Positions 62,157 to 64,000 of a stretch of DNA of 64,000 bases are shown piece after piece. The stretch lies in the NCBI RefSeq assembly GCF_039908645.1, contig NZ_CP150917.1, forward strand, positions 4,599,501-4,663,500. Direction: 5' to 3'. Every line of letters starts with the position of its first letter. Position 1 is the stretch's first letter. Both the position numbers and the translations under genes were made by a program. Source of the DNA: Pseudomonas helvetica. GTDB lineage: Bacteria; Pseudomonadota; Gammaproteobacteria; Pseudomonadales; Pseudomonadaceae. Below the pieces are notes generated by a model. That model was not told where the DNA came from and did no database searches. It saw nothing but the letters and a program-made list of their open reading frames with translations.

Positions 62157-62879
62157 TTAATGAGCCAACAACCGCATATTCAGCCGCAACCCCTGCCCCG
62201 TGTTCTCCGCCCACAAGCGCCCGCCCTGACGCTGCACCGCGTTGCGCGCGATGCTTAGGCCCAAGCCAAAGCCGCCATTGCCGGGGCGTGAGCCGTCGAG
62301 TCGGGTGAACGGGTCGAACATACGCTCCAGATCGTCTTCGGCGACACCGCCGCCCTGATCTTCGAGCCACAGCAGCCAGTAATCGCCGTCGCGCTGCCCA
62401 TCGAGGCGCACGCTGCCACCGACCGGAGAATGGCGGATGGCGTTGCGCAGGATGTTTTCCAGTGCCTGGGCCAAGGTATTCAGATGGCCGCGAACCCAGC
62501 ATGAAGCCTCCACCGCGCAGTGCAATCGCTCGGCAGCCCAGTCGCTTTCATAGCAGGCGTTTTCCGTGAGCATTTCCCAAAGTGCCTGAATCTGGATCGC
62601 CTCGTCCGGTAATGGCGAGTGCTCCGCGTCGAGCCAGGCCAGTTGCAGAGTGTCTTCTACCAACCGTTGCATGCCATCGACTTCGCGACCGATGCGCTCG
62701 CGCAGTTGCAGCAGATCCTCTTCGCTTTCGCTGGCCACGCGCAGACGGCTCAATGGTGTGCGCAGTTCATGAGACAAGTCGCGCAGCAGTTGTTGCTGCC
62801 GGGCCCTGGACATTTGATCGCAAGCCCGGGCCTGTTGATCCTGGTTGCTCAAAGGCACCGCCCGCTCAGACCACTTCAT
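62157..62879 (-). CDS. Soluble sensor histidine kinase lacking an input domain
   Basis: 240 residues. DHp H-box LLRDLSHELRTPLSRLRVA with His near 37; ATP domain with N-box ENILRNAIRHSP, G1 EDQGGGV, F-box DPFTRL, and G2 GFGLGLSIA. No membrane segment and no sensor domain, unlike PirS-like kinases at the same locus elsewhere. ATG 62879 overlaps the end of the response regulator gene by 14 nt, so they are coupled. How it senses a signal is open. Confidence 0.9.
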   Translation of the reverse strand: MKWSERAVPLSNQDQQARACDQMSRARQQQLLRDLSHELRTPLSRLRVASESEEDLLQLRERIGREVDGMQRLVEDTLQLAWLDAEHSPLPDEAIQIQALWEMLTENACYESDWAAERLHCAVEASCWVRGHLNTLAQALENILRNAIRHSPVGGSVRLDGQRDGDYWLLWLEDQGGGVAEDDLERMFDPFTRLDGSRPGNGGFGLGLSIARNAVQRQGGRLWAENTGQGLRLNMRLLAH

Positions 62880-63588
62880 CAACGGCACTCATTACATAAC
62901 CCTTGCCCCAGACCGTGCGCACTTCGCGTTCGCCGTAGCCGATGGCCTTGAGTTTTCGGCGAATCTGGCTGATGTGCATGTCCAGGCTGCGGTCGTGGGG
63001 CGCGTAGCCGCGCTGCAACACCTGCTGATAAAGGAAGGCCTTGCCGAGCACTTCATCGCCATTGCGGTTCAGGGTTTCCAGCAGCCGGTATTCGCTGCGA
63101 GTCAGTCCGGCCCACTGCTCAGCATAATGAACATCACACTGTTCATCATCGAAACGCAGGTTGTGAACGTCGCCGTTGAACGCTGGCGACGTATGTCGCC
63201 GGTCCAGGGCCACCCGCCGCAGGATAGCTTCGATGCGTACCCGCAACTCGGCCATGCTGAAAGGCTTGGGCAGGTAGTCATCGGCCCCCAGACGAAAACC
63301 GCTGATGCGATCCGCTTCGGCGCCCAGTGCCGACATCAGCAGCACCGGGGTGGAATCGCGGGTCCGCAGGTCGGTCAATACCGCCAGGCCATCCATGCCT
63401 GGCAGCACAATATCCATCAGCACGATATCGAAGGTCTGCTTACGAGCAATCGCCAACCCGTCCTCGCCGTTCTGGCACCAGGTCACCTGAAAACCACAGC
63501 GCCCCAGATGTTCATGAACATGTGCCCCCACTACAAGGTCGTCTTCAATCGCCAGGACACGCGGGGGGACAACGGATACGGGAGTCAT
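62866..63588 (-). CDS. OmpR-family response regulator
   Basis: 240 residues. Receiver: VLAIEDDLVVGAHVHEHLG, with the phospho-acceptor in DIVLMDIVLPGMDGL, and Lys in YLPKPFS; then the winged helix: LTRSEYRLLETLNRNGDEVL, RSLDMHISQIRRKL, and VRTVWGKGYV. The locus position next to gacS corresponds to PirR of P. aeruginosa (by memory), but I give no symbol because the partner kinase differs. ATG 63588 chosen; GTG 63615 is an alternative. Confidence 0.92.
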   Translation of the reverse strand: MTPVSVVPPRVLAIEDDLVVGAHVHEHLGRCGFQVTWCQNGEDGLAIARKQTFDIVLMDIVLPGMDGLAVLTDLRTRDSTPVLLMSALGAEADRISGFRLGADDYLPKPFSMAELRVRIEAILRRVALDRRHTSPAFNGDVHNLRFDDEQCDVHYAEQWAGLTRSEYRLLETLNRNGDEVLGKAFLYQQVLQRGYAPHDRSLDMHISQIRRKLKAIGYGEREVRTVWGKGYVMSAVDEVV

Positions 63589-63805
63589 TAGCTTCTGCAA
63601 GTCATTCTCAATCACTGATTATTCTAGATTGCCCGGCAGTGAGCAACCCGTGACTCTCGTCGCGGCTCCCGGTAACGTTCAAACCGTCACAAAGCTCTGG
63701 ATAATTTGCCGGGATTGCCTGCCAGCAAATCGCTACACTGCGCGGGTAGCGCGTGCCGGATGCACGCACGGTCATCTATAAACAGCGTGATAGCAGGAGA
63801 GTGAC

Positions 63806-64000
63806 GTGCTGAAGAAACTGGGGATCAAAGGTCGCGTATTGTTGTTGACCTTGTTGCCGACCAGCCTGATGGCCTTGGTTCTGGGTGGCTACTTCACCTG
63901 GATGCAACAGTCCGACCTGCAAACCCAACTTCTGCAACGCGGCGAAATGATCGCCGAACAGCTGGCACCTCTGGTCGCCCCGGCCATGGGCCACAAGAAT
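63806..64000 (+). CDS. gacS: Sensor kinase GacS, 5' end (runs off window)
   Basis: 65 residues are visible: GTG start at 63806 after AGGAGA, then LKKLGIKGRVLLLTLLPTSL, MALVLGGYFTWMQ (first membrane helix) and a periplasmic start. This matches the GacS/BarA N-terminus. GacS phosphorylates GacA, which drives the Rsm small RNAs and thereby secondary metabolism and biofilm. The rest is outside the window. Confidence 0.92.
   Translation, partial: MLKKLGIKGRVLLLTLLPTSLMALVLGGYFTWMQQSDLQTQLLQRGEMIAEQLAPLVAPAMGHKN

Overview
The window is a chromosomal segment of a Pseudomonas, most likely of the P. fluorescens group. This rests on the GC-rich coding sequence with strong third-position bias, the sequences of RdgC, Hda, RelA and the GacS start, several interspersed Pseudomonas REP families, and gene orders I recognise from pseudomonad core genomes (prc next to an EAL/GGDEF gene; DUF2066-purM-purN; gacS - two-component pair - cysM - rlmD - relA - mazG). 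This assignment is from memory; no database was searched.

Layout. 1-4.6 kb: 5' part of a quinone oxidoreductase gene, the periplasmic tail-specific protease Prc, and an EAL-CBS-GGDEF c-di-GMP protein. 4.6-10.1 kb: an accessory toxin island on the minus strand, an RHS polymorphic toxin with an RNase A-like (CdiA-CT type) tip followed by two tandem immunity paralogues; tip and immunity genes are clearly AT-richer than the RHS core. 10.3-13 kb: Sel1 protein, hypothetical, XRE-like regulator, YkvA/DUF1232 protein and an FKBP lipoprotein. 13.2-16.3 kb: membrane di-heme peroxidase-like protein plus a catalase-family protein. 16.3-16.9 kb: tandemly duplicated tRNA-Val/tRNA-Asp units. 17-24.7 kb: RdgC, BASS transporter, a guanidine-II riboswitch with a Gdx/SugE exporter, an LplT-PlsC fusion, a TDT exporter, and a divergent MFS/TetR pair. 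24.8-30.2 kb: a giant SSF-PAS hybrid kinase, RmuC and a Sel1 protein. 30.2-31.2 kb: a kilobase with no convincing gene. 31.2-35.5 kb: small hypotheticals, FadL porin, and a MarR-controlled MFS operon ending in a 40-residue membrane peptide.

35.6-44.7 kb is the adenosylcobalamin late-pathway operon on the minus strand: cobalamin riboswitch, cobO, cobB, bluB, cbiB, cobC/cobD, cobQ, cobP/cobU, cobT, cobC phosphatase, cobS, almost all with 4-nt stop/start overlaps. It covers corrin-ring amidation and adenosylation, lower-ligand synthesis and nucleotide-loop assembly. 44.9-49.1 kb: hypothetical, PQQ-type sugar dehydrogenase lipoprotein, O-methyltransferase and two NlpC/P60 lipoproteins. 49.1-54.3 kb: Hda, AI-2E/PerM family permease, DUF2066 protein and divergent purM-purN. 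54.3-64 kb: DUF3108 protein, a 62-aa protein, a MITE-like element sitting inside a terminator, DUF2058, MazG, RelA, RlmD, CysM, a two-component pair with a sensor-less kinase, and the start of gacS.

The most interesting items beyond routine annotation are: (i) two intergenic regions 18 kb apart that share a DnaA-box plus A/T-tract plus TTTCATTGACTT module with almost identical spacing; (ii) the RHS-RNase tip exchange island; (iii) a palindromic MITE-like element with flanking direct repeats inserted in a terminator loop; (iv) a REP sequence that has become the C-terminal codons of cobB; (v) the guanidine-II riboswitch; and (vi) near-perfect operators in front of the MarR and TetR regulated exporters.
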